Positions 52,532 to 61,499 of a stretch of DNA of 64,000 nucleotides are shown here, piece after piece. The translations under genes were made by a program, and so were the position numbers. Origin of the DNA: Duganella sacchari (lineage in GTDB: Bacteria > Pseudomonadota > Gammaproteobacteria > Burkholderiales > Burkholderiaceae_D); NCBI RefSeq assembly GCF_900143065.1, contig NZ_FRCX01000011.1:1-64000 (forward strand). Direction: 5' to 3'. How positions within the stretch are numbered: the first letter of the stretch is position 1; every line of letters starts with the position of its first letter. The notes under the pieces are model-generated. The model did not search any database, was not told the origin of the DNA, and saw only the letters and a list, made by a program, of their open reading frames with translations.

Positions 52532-53749
52532 TCAAGCCGCGATCACGCCGGACGATTGATTCTTGGTGTCGGAATCGCCATCCGGGCGATCTTCATGCTT
52601 GGGCGCGGGCCACAGACCAGCCGGCCGGTTCAGCATGATGAGCACCATGGCCAGGCCGTACAGCAGCTGGCGCAGCACCTCCGCCTCGATCAGCACGTGG
52701 CCGAACAGTTTTTCCTGCAGCGGTTCCACCACGTGACGCAGCACTTCCGGCAGGGCCGCCAGCAGCGCACCGCCCATGATGACGCCAGGAATGTGGCCTA
52801 TGCCGCCCAGCACCACCATCGCCAGCACCGCAATCGACTCGGTCAGCGAGAACGACTCCGGCGACACAAAGCCCTGGAACGAAGCAAACATAGCGCCAGC
52901 GACACCGCCAAACGAGGCGCCCATCGAGAAGGCCAGCAGTTTGACGTTGCGGGTATTGATGCCCATGGCCTTGGCAGCGATCTCGTCTTCACGGATTGCC
53001 ACCCAGGCGCGGCCCAGACGCGAATGCTGCAGGCGCGAGGTCACAAACACCACGGCAATGCACAAGATCAGGAACAGGAAGTAGTAGGCATTCACCGACG
53101 GCATGCCGTAGCCACCGATGAACACGGTGGCGCGCGAACCCGCTTCGCCGGCCAGATTCACGCCAAACACCTTGATCGGGTCGATCATATTGATGCCTTG
53201 CGGACCGTTGGTGAAGTTGATCGGCTCGTTCAGATTGTTCATGAAGATACGGATGATCTCGCCGAAGCCCAGCGTCACGATGGCCAGGTAATCGCCGCGC
53301 AACTTCAGCGTCGGCGCCCCCAGCAGCGCACCGAAGAACGCCGCCAGCGCCGCCGCCAGCGGCACAATCAGCCACACCGACAGGTGGATGCCGTTTTGCT
53401 GAATTTCCGGCCCCAGCAGCGCAATCAGCGAGTCGCCCAGCACTGGATACTGGTTGATGACCGATTCCAGCAAGGTCGCAAACTGCGGCGAGGACAGCAG
53501 GCCGGCCAGATACGCGCCCACTGCATAAAACGCGATATAGCCCAGGTCCAGCAGGCCGGCGAAGCCCACCACAATATTCAGTCCCAGCGCCAGCATGATG
53601 TACAGCAGCGCCATATCGGCGATGCGGACCCACGAATTGCCAAACTGTGAAGCCGCGAACGGGAAGATCAGCAGCAGCGCCAGCAACAGCGCCATGCTGG
53701 TGTAAGCCTTGCGCGGCTCGCGGGAGGTGTCAAAACTCAGAATCGCCAT
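52532..53749 (-). CDS. livM: Branched-chain amino acid ABC permease LivM
   Basis: This 405-residue permease has about nine to ten helices. GLNIVVGFAGLLDLGYIAFY near 57-76 and the EAA-like loop (WVAIREDEIAAKAMGINTRN near 250-269) are typical. The N-terminal 50 residues and a short polar C-terminal tail (EDRPDGDSDTKNQ) go beyond the core fold. It forms the channel with LivH, encoded 12 bp upstream. Confidence 0.94.
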   Translation of the reverse strand: MAILSFDTSREPRKAYTSMALLLALLLIFPFAASQFGNSWVRIADMALLYIMLALGLNIVVGFAGLLDLGYIAFYAVGAYLAGLLSSPQFATLLESVINQYPVLGDSLIALLGPEIQQNGIHLSVWLIVPLAAALAAFFGALLGAPTLKLRGDYLAIVTLGFGEIIRIFMNNLNEPINFTNGPQGINMIDPIKVFGVNLAGEAGSRATVFIGGYGMPSVNAYYFLFLILCIAVVFVTSRLQHSRLGRAWVAIREDEIAAKAMGINTRNVKLLAFSMGASFGGVAGAMFASFQGFVSPESFSLTESIAVLAMVVLGGIGHIPGVIMGGALLAALPEVLRHVVEPLQEKLFGHVLIEAEVLRQLLYGLAMVLIMLNRPAGLWPAPKHEDRPDGDSDTKNQSSGVIAA

Positions 53750-53761
53750 GATGTCGCCTCC

Positions 53762-54691
53762 TTACGCACGGTCTGCCACGCGCTCGCCCATGATGCCGGA
53801 CGGCCGTACCGTCAGCACCAGGATCAGCACCACAAACGCAAAGATGTCCTGATAGTGGCTGCCCAGGAAGCCGCCCGTCAGGTCGCCGATATAGCCCGCG
53901 CCCAGGCTCTCAATCACTCCCAGCACGATGCCACCCAGCATGGCGCCATAAATATTGCCGATGCCGCCCAGCACCGCCGCGCAGAACGCCTTGAGGCCCG
54001 GCAGGAAGCCCATCGAGAACTGGATCGACGCATAGTTGGCGCCCCACATCACGCCAGCCACCGCCGCCAGCGCCGCGCCGAGCGCAAACGTGGCGATGAT
54101 GACCTTGTTCGAATCCACGCCCATCAGACCGGCAACGCGCGGATTTTCCGCCGTGGCGCGCATCGCGCGGCCCATGCGGGTCTTTTCCACCAGCAGCACC
54201 AGGCCGGCCATCGACACCAGCGCCAGCGCCAGCAACAGAATTTGAGTTGGGGAGATCAGCGCACCACCGATGGAGATAGGATCAGATGGCAGCAGTTGCG
54301 GGAAAGGCAGCGGGTTGCGGCCCCAGATCATCATGGCAAAGGTGTTCAGCAAGGTCGATACGCCAATCGCGGTAATCAGCGGCGCCAGACGCGGCGCATT
54401 GCGCAGGCTGCGGTAGGCGACACGCTCGATAATCACATTCACGATCATGCAAACAGGAATCGCGCCACCAATCGCAATCGCCAGCTTGATGTAGCCGGGT
54501 AAATCCGGCGCATGCTGATTCAGCAGGTTAAGAATGGTCAGGCCCGTCATCGCGCCGATCATGAGCACATCGCCGTGAGCGAAGTTAATCAGATTCAGCA
54601 CGCCGTACACCATGGTGTAGCCCAGCGCGACCAGTGCATACATGCTGCCCAGCACCAGCCCGTTAATGATTTGTTGGATAAAAGTATCCAT
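53762..54691 (-). CDS. livH: Branched-chain amino acid ABC permease LivH
   Basis: This 309-residue permease has about eight helices. QQIINGLVLGSMYALVALGY at the start, YGVLNLINFAHGDVLMIGA near 30-48 and the loop MRATAENPRVAGLMG near 177-191 are family features. First gene of the liv operon. Upstream (54692-54780), a CGGCAC/GTGCCG stem (54733-54738 and 54754-54759) could form in the leader. Confidence 0.95.
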   Translation of the reverse strand: MDTFIQQIINGLVLGSMYALVALGYTMVYGVLNLINFAHGDVLMIGAMTGLTILNLLNQHAPDLPGYIKLAIAIGGAIPVCMIVNVIIERVAYRSLRNAPRLAPLITAIGVSTLLNTFAMMIWGRNPLPFPQLLPSDPISIGGALISPTQILLLALALVSMAGLVLLVEKTRMGRAMRATAENPRVAGLMGVDSNKVIIATFALGAALAAVAGVMWGANYASIQFSMGFLPGLKAFCAAVLGGIGNIYGAMLGGIVLGVIESLGAGYIGDLTGGFLGSHYQDIFAFVVLILVLTVRPSGIMGERVADRA

Positions 54692-54898
54692 GCTTTGCCT
54701 TTACCTATTGTTATGCGTCCATGTAACAAAAACGGCACCCGGGTGTCCCCGTAGTGCCGCCGTTGACTACACGTTCACGATGCAAGTTTCATGCCTGATC
54801 GGTGTCTCCGCCATCCCGGTTTTATAAGCCGAAACGACAACTTTTTAGAGCGAAGCAAATAATAGCGAGATTTCCGAAAAACTAATCGTGGAATAACG

Positions 54899-54931
54899 CC
54901 CGCGAAGGTGAATTATATTCCGCTTCGCGGG
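54899..54931 (-). terminator. Hairpin after ispH, terminator-like
   Basis: CCCGCGAAG (54899-54907) pairs with CTTCGCGGG (54923-54931) around a 15-nt AT-rich loop, 8 bp past the ispH stop. No long T-run follows on the minus strand, so termination may be partial. Confidence 0.5.
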
Positions 54932-54939
54932 TAACAGGT

Positions 54940-55902
54940 TTAGGCAGCGCCCTCCACTGGTGCAACTTTTTGTCCGTCCAGACCTTTCGGCAACGGGAAC
55001 GTGACATTCTCTTCCACGCCTTCCAGCGGACGCACGCTGCGCACGCCCAAGGCCTTCAAGCGGTCGATGACGGCCTGCACCAGCACTTCCGGCGCCGACG
55101 CACCGGCCGTCACGCCCACGCGCAGCTTGCCGTCCAGCCAGGCCGGATTGATCTGCGTGGCGTTGTCCACCATGTAGGCCGGCGTGCCTTTCTTCTCCGC
55201 CACTTCGCGCAGGCGGTTGGAATTCGAACTGTTCGGGCTGCCCACCACTATCACCACCTCCACTTGCGGCGCCATGAACTTCACGGCTTCCTGGCGGTTG
55301 GTGGTGGCGTAGCAGATGTCACCCTTTTTCGGTTCGATGATGGCCGGGAACTTGCGCTTGAGCGCGTCAATGATGTCAGCCGTGTCGTCCACCGACAACG
55401 TGGTCTGCGACACATACGCCAGCTGGTCCGGCTTGGTGACTTGCAGCTTTTCCACGTCTTCCACGGTTTCCACCAGATACATGCCCTCGTCGGTCTGGCC
55501 CATGGTGCCTTCCACTTCCGGGTGGCCGTCGTGACCGATCATGACGATCTCGCAGCCCTGCTTGCGCATCTTGGCCACTTCCACGTGCACCTTGGTGACC
55601 AGCGGGCAAGTGGCGTCAAAGATGCTGAAACCGCGCGCATCCGCCTCCGCGCGTACCGCCTTGGACACGCCGTGCGCCGAGAACACCAGCGTCTGGCCGG
55701 CCGGCACTTCGCTCAGATCTTCGATAAAGACAGCGCCCTTGGCGCGCAGGTCCGCCACCACGTAGGCGTTGTGGACGATTTCATGGCGCACATAAATCGG
55801 CGCGCCAAACTGCTGCAGTGCGCGTTCGACAATTTCAATCGCGCGGTCAACGCCGGCGCAGAAGCCGCGCGGCTGGGCCAACAGGAGTTCTTTATCGCTC
55901 AT
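54940..55902 (-). CDS. ispH: 4-hydroxy-3-methylbut-2-enyl diphosphate reductase
   Basis: This 320-residue iron-sulfur enzyme performs the last step of the MEP isoprenoid pathway. The cluster cysteines are visible in RGFCAGVDRAI near 14, DATCPLVTKVH near 97 and GDICYATTNRQ near 198; RHEIVHNAYVV holds a conserved His and VVVGSPNSSNSNRL the substrate-binding residues. It follows fkpB by 7 bp, the standard fkpB-ispH pair. Confidence 0.96.
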   Translation of the reverse strand: MSDKELLLAQPRGFCAGVDRAIEIVERALQQFGAPIYVRHEIVHNAYVVADLRAKGAVFIEDLSEVPAGQTLVFSAHGVSKAVRAEADARGFSIFDATCPLVTKVHVEVAKMRKQGCEIVMIGHDGHPEVEGTMGQTDEGMYLVETVEDVEKLQVTKPDQLAYVSQTTLSVDDTADIIDALKRKFPAIIEPKKGDICYATTNRQEAVKFMAPQVEVVIVVGSPNSSNSNRLREVAEKKGTPAYMVDNATQINPAWLDGKLRVGVTAGASAPEVLVQAVIDRLKALGVRSVRPLEGVEENVTFPLPKGLDGQKVAPVEGAA

Positions 55903-55909
55903 GCGTTCC

Positions 55910-56362
55910 TCACAGCACCGAGATCAGTTGGACTTCAAACTTCAACGGCTGGCCGGCCAGCGGGTGGTTAAAGTCAAATAAGCAGGTTTCCTGGCCCAGT
56001 TCGCGCAAGATGCCGGCAAAGCGGCCACCGCCCGGCGCGGCGAAGTCGACCAGATCACCGATCTTGTAATCGGCATCGGGCGCCGAATTGGCGTCCAGCG
56101 TGGCGCGGCTGACTTCGCGGATCAGCTCCGGGTTGCGCGGACCGAAGCCGACACCCGGCTCCAGCTCAAACGTCTTGTGCGTGCCTTCCGGCAAGCCGAT
56201 CAGCAGCGCTTCCAGCACCGGCGCCAGCTGGCCCTGGCCCATCAGCAGCGTGGCCGGCGTGGTGGCAAAAGTGGTGACAATATCGGCGCCATCCAGCGAG
56301 GCCAGACGATAGTTCAGGGTAAGGTAGGACGACGCGGTGACGACAGGTTGCTCGTTAGACAT
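55910..56362 (-). CDS. fkpB: FKBP-type peptidyl-prolyl isomerase, SlpA/FkpB
   Basis: This 150-residue cytoplasmic prolyl isomerase of the SlyD/SlpA type has LTLNYRLASLDGADIVTTF at the start, MGQGQLAPVLEALLIGLPEG near 41-60 and an inserted flap domain, closing with FDFNHPLAGQPLKFEV. It helps fold proteins. Paired with ispH as in many Proteobacteria; divergent from radC. Confidence 0.93.
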   Translation of the reverse strand: MSNEQPVVTASSYLTLNYRLASLDGADIVTTFATTPATLLMGQGQLAPVLEALLIGLPEGTHKTFELEPGVGFGPRNPELIREVSRATLDANSAPDADYKIGDLVDFAAPGGGRFAGILRELGQETCLFDFNHPLAGQPLKFEVQLISVL

Positions 56363-56474
56363 GACTTAAGCTTCGTTGAACTGACAAAGGCCATATTGTA
56401 AGCCACCTTTGATCCTCCTCGCCTTCTCTCGTCGCCGCTGATGCAAAGTGAGGGACGTTTTAAGGAGAATCATC

Positions 56475-57149
56475 ATGCGCATCATCGACTGGCCGCAAGA
56501 AAAACGTCCGCGCGAGCGCTTGATACGCGAAGGCGCACAGGCGCTCTCCGACGCCGAACTGCTGGCCATTTTCCTGCGTACCGGCGTCTACGGCAAGGAT
56601 GCCGTGCAGCTGGGGCAAGAGATGATGCACCGTTTCGGCTCCCTGCAGCAGCTGTTTGGCGCCAGCCTGGAAGAATTCAGCGCCGTCAAAGGGCTGGGAC
56701 CGGCCAAGTTCACCCAGTTGCAGGCCGTGATGGAACTGGCGCGCCGGGCCATCCTCGAGGAAATCAAGGCCGGCACCACGCTCAGTTCGCCGCACGCGGT
56801 CAAAGACTATCTGCGCGTCACCTTTGCCGCCAAGTCCTTCGAATCCTTCCACGTCTTGTTTCTGGACGTGAAAAACCGCCTGATCGACGCCAAGGAAATG
56901 TTTCGCGGCACGCTCACGCACACCTCGGTCTACCCGCGCGAAGTGGTCAAGGAAGCGCTGGCCCGCAACGCCGCCAGCGTGATGCTGGCCCACAACCACC
57001 CGTCCGGCACGCCCGATCCCAGCGAATCCGACCTGTTGCTGACACGGGCACTGATGCAGGCGCTGGCCTTGGTGGACATCCGCATCCTCGACCATTTTGT
57101 GGTCGCCGGGCATCAAGTGCACTCGTTTGCCGAGCATGGTCAGCTCTAG
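56475..57149 (+). CDS. radC: RadC family JAB1/MPN-type protein
   Basis: This 224-residue protein has an N-terminal helix-hairpin-helix region (GLGPAKFTQLQAVMEL near 73-88) and a C-terminal JAB/MPN metalloprotease-like domain with HNHPSGTPDPSESD near 174-187, the zinc-binding HxH...D set. Despite its name a role in DNA repair is not proven. ATG 56475 with AAGGAG upstream is the start. Confidence 0.94.
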   Translation: MRIIDWPQEKRPRERLIREGAQALSDAELLAIFLRTGVYGKDAVQLGQEMMHRFGSLQQLFGASLEEFSAVKGLGPAKFTQLQAVMELARRAILEEIKAGTTLSSPHAVKDYLRVTFAAKSFESFHVLFLDVKNRLIDAKEMFRGTLTHTSVYPREVVKEALARNAASVMLAHNHPSGTPDPSESDLLLTRALMQALALVDIRILDHFVVAGHQVHSFAEHGQL

Positions 57150-57240
57150 GTTTACCCCTATGCGCTCAAGGGTTTACGAACGAATTCACAATTGTTAAAT
57201 TTATTCATAGATTAAAGACACAATTGTTTTTCGTAAGTGA

Positions 57241-57269
57241 TTGAAAAAGCTGATTTTTTTGGATATACT
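57241..57269 (+). promoter_or_regulatory. Promoter of rpmB-rpmG
   Basis: TTGAAA (57241-57246) and TATACT (57264-57269) are separated by 17 bp, about 40 bp before the rpmB ATG. The spacer is T-rich. Near-consensus strength fits a ribosomal protein operon. Confidence 0.7.
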
Positions 57270-57310
57270 CTTGTTTTTCCAATTTTGGAATGTCTTTTAA
57301 GGAGTGCGTT

Positions 57311-57547
57311 ATGGCACGTGTTTGCCAAGTAACTGGGAAGAAGCCGATGGTCGGCAACAATGTTTCCCACGCAAACAACAAAACCAAACGTCGTTTCCTG
57401 CCTAACCTGCAGAACCGTCGTATTTTTGTTGAATCTGAAAACCGCTGGGTTTCCCTGCGTCTGTCCAACGCTGGTCTGCGTGTAATCGACAAGGTCGGCA
57501 TCGATGCCGTTCTGGCCGACATGCGCGCCCGTGGCGAAAAAGTCTAA
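57311..57547 (+). CDS. rpmB: 50S ribosomal protein L28
   Basis: This 78-residue basic protein starts MARVCQVTGKKPMVGNNVSH, typical of bL28. ATG 57311 follows AAGGAGTG; codons upstream in frame are not used. First gene of the rpmB-rpmG pair, with rpmG 13 bp downstream. Confidence 0.97.
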   Translation: MARVCQVTGKKPMVGNNVSHANNKTKRRFLPNLQNRRIFVESENRWVSLRLSNAGLRVIDKVGIDAVLADMRARGEKV

Positions 57548-57560
57548 ATAGGGAGCTATC

Positions 57561-57728
57561 ATGGCGAAAACTGGCCGCGACAAAATCAAACTGGAATCGA
57601 CCGCAGGTACGGGTCACTTCTACACCACCACCAAAAACAAGCGCACGATGCCTGCTAAAATGGAGATCACCAAGTTTGATCCTAAAGCACGCAAGCACGT
57701 GATCTACAAAGAAACCAAGATCAAGTAA
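57561..57728 (+). CDS. rpmG: 50S ribosomal protein L33
   Basis: This 55-residue basic protein reads MAKTGRDKIKLESTAGTGHF and ends KHVIYKETKIK, the bL33 pattern. It lacks the paired CxxC motifs, so it is the zinc-free form. GGGAG precedes the ATG, and it is followed by a strong terminator. Confidence 0.96.
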   Translation: MAKTGRDKIKLESTAGTGHFYTTTKNKRTMPAKMEITKFDPKARKHVIYKETKIK

Positions 57729-57746
57729 TTGCTCTTCGCTTCTCCG

Positions 57747-57775
57747 AAAAAGCCACTCTCCGAGTGGCTTTTTTA
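57747..57775 (+). terminator. Terminator of rpmB-rpmG
   Basis: AAAAAGCCACT (57747-57757) pairs with AGTGGCTTTTT (57763-57773), continuing in T. It lies 18 bp after the rpmG stop. Confidence 0.92.
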
Positions 57776-57786
57776 TTACCCCAACT

Positions 57787-57875
57787 CCGGGGTCAGGTCC
57801 GTCATTTCTACACAAGCTCGACATTAACGCAGCGTTATGGTTGAGGTCGTGTAGAAATGACGGACCTGCCCCCGG
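57787..57875. repeat. Large REP-like palindrome
   Basis: The outer arms contain a perfect 19-bp inverted repeat (57795-57813 and 57849-57867; arm begins AGGTCCGTCATTTCTACAC). CCGGGG/CCCCCGG lies outside and an imperfect inner stem around GCGTTA in the middle. The whole unit is about 89 bp between converging genes. Its look is that of a mobile REP/BIME-type repeat, and it shares the GGGGTCAG word with the palindrome near 37,090. Confidence 0.65.
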
Positions 57876-57936
57876 AATGTGACCCTGGAATGAAAAATGG
57901 CCCCGTAGGGCCATTTTTTGTTTGCGCGGTGTTGCT

Positions 57937-59133
57937 TTATGCGTAGCTACGCAGGCGCAGCGAGAAGTCTTGCAGGGATTTGATGCCGGACGCTTCCGCG
58001 CGGTTGCACCAGTCTTGCAGCTTGTGCAGCAGCTGGTCGCGCGTGAAGTGCGAACGTTCCCAGATCACGCCCAGTTCGACGCGCATATTGTGCATGGTTT
58101 CCAGCGCTTTGCTGTGCTGGAACAGTTCGGACAGCTGCTCCTGCTGCGGCGCTTCCAGCTTGCCCGGCTCGCGCTGCAGCAGCTTGCGCGACGATTTCAG
58201 GAAGCGCGCTTCCAGCTGGGCCTTGTCTTTCAGGTGCTCCAGCTCTTCTTTCCAGGCGCTCTTGATCGATTTGGCGTACTTGGCCATCACGTCGTAGCGG
58301 TTGGCGATCACCGATTGCAGTGTGTCGAAGTCGGCTTCCAGTTTGCCTTTGGCGAACTTCGGCTCCGGTGCGCGTTTTTTCACTTTGGCCAGGCCCACCA
58401 TTTCCAGTGCACGGATGTAGCCCCAGCCGATGTCAAACTCGTACCACTTCGACGACAGCTTGGCAGAGGTGGCAAAGGTGTGGTGGTTGTTGTGCAGCTC
58501 TTCGCCGCCGATCAGCAGCCCCAGCGGGATGATGTTGGTGGCTGCGTCGGCGCAATCGTAGTTGCGGTAGCCCCAGTAGTGGCCGATGCCGTTGATGATG
58601 CCGGCGGCGGTAATCGGGATCCACAGCATCTGCACGGCCCACACGGTAATGCCGATCACGCCAAACAGCGCGACGTTGATGACCAGCAGCGACGCCACGC
58701 CCAGCGCGCTGTGGCGGGTGTAGACGTTGCGCTCCATCCAGTCGTCCGGCGTGCCATGGCCGTACTTTTCCATGGTTTCCTTGTTCTTCGATTCCGCACG
58801 GTACAGCTCGGCGCCTTCCCAGAACACTTTCTTGATGCCGCGCGTTACCGGGCTGTGCGGATCTTCTTCGGTATCGCACTTGGCGTGGTGTTTGCGGTGG
58901 ATCGAGGCCCACTCCTTGGTCACCTGGCCCGTGGTCAGCCACAGCCAGAAACGGAAGAAGTGGCTGACGATAGGATGCAGGTCCAGCGCGCGGTGCGCCT
59001 GGCAACGGTGCAGGTATATCGTCACGCTGGCGATGGTGATGTGGGTCACCACCATGGTGTAGAAGAATACTTCCCAACCTGTGAAACGGGTGATGCCGTT
59101 CGACAGGAAATCCAATACTGCGTATAAACTCAT
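57937..59133 (-). CDS. Membrane fatty acid (acyl-CoA) desaturase
   Basis: This 398-residue di-iron desaturase has three histidine boxes: HRCQAHR near 40, HRKHH near 78 and HNNHH near 214, with hydrophobic pairs between them. It introduces a cis double bond, probably delta-9, into membrane-bound acyl chains. A C-terminal 150-residue helical extension rich in Lys and Glu goes beyond the core. ATG 59133 with GGAGTAG upstream is chosen; the frame extends to 59244 without a good start. Confidence 0.92.
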   Translation of the reverse strand: MSLYAVLDFLSNGITRFTGWEVFFYTMVVTHITIASVTIYLHRCQAHRALDLHPIVSHFFRFWLWLTTGQVTKEWASIHRKHHAKCDTEEDPHSPVTRGIKKVFWEGAELYRAESKNKETMEKYGHGTPDDWMERNVYTRHSALGVASLLVINVALFGVIGITVWAVQMLWIPITAAGIINGIGHYWGYRNYDCADAATNIIPLGLLIGGEELHNNHHTFATSAKLSSKWYEFDIGWGYIRALEMVGLAKVKKRAPEPKFAKGKLEADFDTLQSVIANRYDVMAKYAKSIKSAWKEELEHLKDKAQLEARFLKSSRKLLQREPGKLEAPQQEQLSELFQHSKALETMHNMRVELGVIWERSHFTRDQLLHKLQDWCNRAEASGIKSLQDFSLRLRSYA

Positions 59134-59251
59134 TACTACTCCAACCAAGATTGTATTTTTTACAGGCGTGCGTCGCCCGCCGTTCCGACTTTTGGACGAT
59201 ATTGTACGACGAATTAACCCGGATTTGAGGAAGCGTTCCCTCAATCACTGA

Positions 59252-60589
59252 CTATTCCTTAAGCACGGTCGTGCTTTCTTGCCCAGTCACGGGCGTCGGC
59301 ACCGGCCCCAGAATGCGCATCTCCCGTTGCGGGAATGGGACAGAGATATTGTTTTCCTTGAGCGCGCGCCAGATCGCGCGGTTGACGTCGGAAGTCACGC
59401 CGCCGCGGCCGTTTTCCGGATCGCTAATCCAGAAGTTGACGGTCAGGTCCAGTCCGTCCGCGCCAAAAGTGGTCAGGTTCACCGACGGCGGTTTATCTTT
59501 CAGCACGCGTTCCACCGACAGGGCGGCATCCGTCAGCAGCTGGATGGCGAAATCGACATCGGTATCGTAAGCCACCGACACCTTGGTTGAAATATTCACA
59601 TTGCTGTTGGACAGCGAGGAGTTCTGCACCGCGCCCGACACCAGCATCTCGTTAGGCACGATGGATTCCATGCCATCCAGGCTTTGCAGCACGGTGTAGC
59701 GCGTATTGATCTGCGTCACGCGGCCGCTGTATTTATCGACCGTAATCATGTCGCCGATGGTCAGGCTGCGGTCCAGCAGAATCACAAAGCCCGACACGTA
59801 GTTGCTGGCGATCTTCTGCAAACCCAGGCCCAGACCCACACCGAGCGCGCCGCCAAACACCGACAGCACGGTGAGGTCGATGCCCACCAGTGACAGGCTC
59901 ATCAACACCGAAACCAGGATCAGCACGGCACGCGCCGTGCGCGACACCACCACGCGCAGATTGGTGTGCATGCCCTGCACTTTCATGAGCCATTCTTCCA
60001 GCGCCGCACCGGCCCACAGCGCCAGCATCAGCAGCACCACCACGGAGGCGCTGGCCTGCAGGATATCGGCCACCGTCACCCTGTGCTTGCCCACTGGCAG
60101 CGTGGTGTTTTCCAGGATGTCGAGCACATCCACCCACATGCCCGTCACGTACAGCACGAAGGCCAGCCACACCAGCAACTGGAACACTTTTTCAAACGCC
60201 AGCATGGTAGCGCTGATGGTGCGGCCATTGCGCGCAAATACACGGCGGATCAGGTAGAAGGTAAAGCGGATCACCACCAGCGAGCCAAAAATCGGCTGGG
60301 CGACATCCAGCCAGTTGACATGGAAGTGATATTTGCGCAGCGCCAGGCGGGCAAGCGCCAGCAGCACCACCACCATCAGCGGCGCCATCACGCGGCCGAA
60401 ACTCTCGACACCAAAGCCCAGCACGCCGCTATGCACTTCCTGTCGGCCGAAGCGCTTCTTCAACAGCCGGGCCATGCCAAAGCCAATCACCACCGATACG
60501 ATGATGGCGGCCAACTGCCACAGCACTCTAGGATCGCTGAGGTCGCCGGTAAGGTCTTCGATGAGGTTAATGAGTGGCTGTTGTTGCAT
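59252..60589 (-). CDS. MscS-family mechanosensitive channel
   Basis: This 445-residue membrane protein has four or five N-terminal helices, then the pore helix and MscS domain: VFGGALGVGLGLGLQKIASN near 245-264 (glycine/alanine-rich pore helix) and FVILLDRSLTIGDMI, followed by a cytoplasmic beta domain. It is longer than E. coli MscS because of extra N-terminal helices. It releases solutes under turgor stress. ATG 60589 is used; a TTG at 60598 is possible, and neither has a clear ribosome binding site. Confidence 0.92.
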   Translation of the reverse strand: MQQQPLINLIEDLTGDLSDPRVLWQLAAIIVSVVIGFGMARLLKKRFGRQEVHSGVLGFGVESFGRVMAPLMVVVLLALARLALRKYHFHVNWLDVAQPIFGSLVVIRFTFYLIRRVFARNGRTISATMLAFEKVFQLLVWLAFVLYVTGMWVDVLDILENTTLPVGKHRVTVADILQASASVVVLLMLALWAGAALEEWLMKVQGMHTNLRVVVSRTARAVLILVSVLMSLSLVGIDLTVLSVFGGALGVGLGLGLQKIASNYVSGFVILLDRSLTIGDMITVDKYSGRVTQINTRYTVLQSLDGMESIVPNEMLVSGAVQNSSLSNSNVNISTKVSVAYDTDVDFAIQLLTDAALSVERVLKDKPPSVNLTTFGADGLDLTVNFWISDPENGRGGVTSDVNRAIWRALKENNISVPFPQREMRILGPVPTPVTGQESTTVLKE

Positions 60590-60627
60590 TGGATTCAAGT
60601 CTGAATGGTTGAGGTGCGTAGCTTAAC

Positions 60628-60640
60628 AAAAAGGCCGGAG
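60628..60640 (-). terminator. Distal arm of rsmB terminator, split by IS
   Basis: GGCCGGAG (60633-60640) with five A before it (60628-60632) is one arm of a hairpin. Its partner CTCCGGCC is at 62080-62087, on the other side of the insertion sequence. Rejoined, the stem has 8 bp, a 3-nt loop and T-runs outside. Confidence 0.75.
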
Positions 60641-60678
60641 AAGTGAACTGACCCCAAATAGTTGGACAGTTTAGTTTG

Positions 60679-61485
60679 CTAGGAAGCCAAGGGCTGAGTT
60701 CTGTATTGCACAGGACTCAGCCCTTTTAGTTTCTGTTTAATTCGAATGTGATTGTAGTAGTAGATGTACTCACTGATACTGGTTTCGAGTTGGTCCAGAT
60801 TGGTGAAGCTCTCCAGGTAAAACATCTCGGACTTAAGTGTGCCAAAGAATGATTCCATCGCCGCGTTGTCATGGCAATTGCCTTTTCTGGACATGCTTTG
60901 AGTGAGTTCACGTTGTTGGAGTTGTCGTCGGTATGCTGGCATTTGGTACTGCCAGCCCTGATCCGAATGGAGCAGCGGACGTTCCATTGGATGTAGTTTG
61001 CTGAACGCTTTCTTGAGCATTGAGTCTAGATCAAAGCTTGGGCGCCGGGCCATCTGAAACGCCACGATTTCATCGTTGTACAAATCAAGTATCGGCGACA
61101 GATAAAGTTTATTCGCTCCGACCCGAAATTCGGTGACGTCCGTAACCCACTTCTCATTTGGCGCATCGGCCCTAAAGTGGCGCTTCAGGACATTGGGGGA
61201 AATGGCACTGATTTCGCCCTTGTAGGAGCGGTATTTCTTGGGGCGTACTAGTGACTTAAGCCCCATCTCGCCCATCAGTCGTTGAACCTTTTTGTGATTG
61301 ATCACCATGCCTTGCTGCTGCAAGCTCGCCGTCACGCGACGATAGCCGTAGCGGCCCTTGTGAGTATGATAGAGCTCGCTGATCTGGAGCTTCACAGGCT
61401 GATGGCGGTCGCCAGCAGTGATAAGTTTGACCTGATAGTAGAACGTACTGCGCGCCAACTGAGCGATCTGCAGTAGTTCCGTCAA
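60679..61485 (-). CDS. IS3-family transposase OrfB
   Basis: This part of the transposase contains the DDE catalytic core: Asp in WVTDVTEF near 120, Asp in LLHSDQGWQY near 178 and Glu in AAMESFFGTLKSE near 215, plus an HTH_21 start (YHTHKGRYGYRRV). In IS3 elements it is made as an OrfAB fusion by -1 frameshifting. The frame continues upstream through TTGACGGAACTACTGCAG to the slippery site in orfA, so the ATG-free start at 61485 marks only the open frame, not a separate initiation. Confidence 0.9.
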   Translation of the reverse strand: MTELLQIAQLARSTFYYQVKLITAGDRHQPVKLQISELYHTHKGRYGYRRVTASLQQQGMVINHKKVQRLMGEMGLKSLVRPKKYRSYKGEISAISPNVLKRHFRADAPNEKWVTDVTEFRVGANKLYLSPILDLYNDEIVAFQMARRPSFDLDSMLKKAFSKLHPMERPLLHSDQGWQYQMPAYRRQLQQRELTQSMSRKGNCHDNAAMESFFGTLKSEMFYLESFTNLDQLETSISEYIYYYNHIRIKQKLKGLSPVQYRTQPLAS

Positions 61486-61499
61486 GGGGAAGTCTAGCC

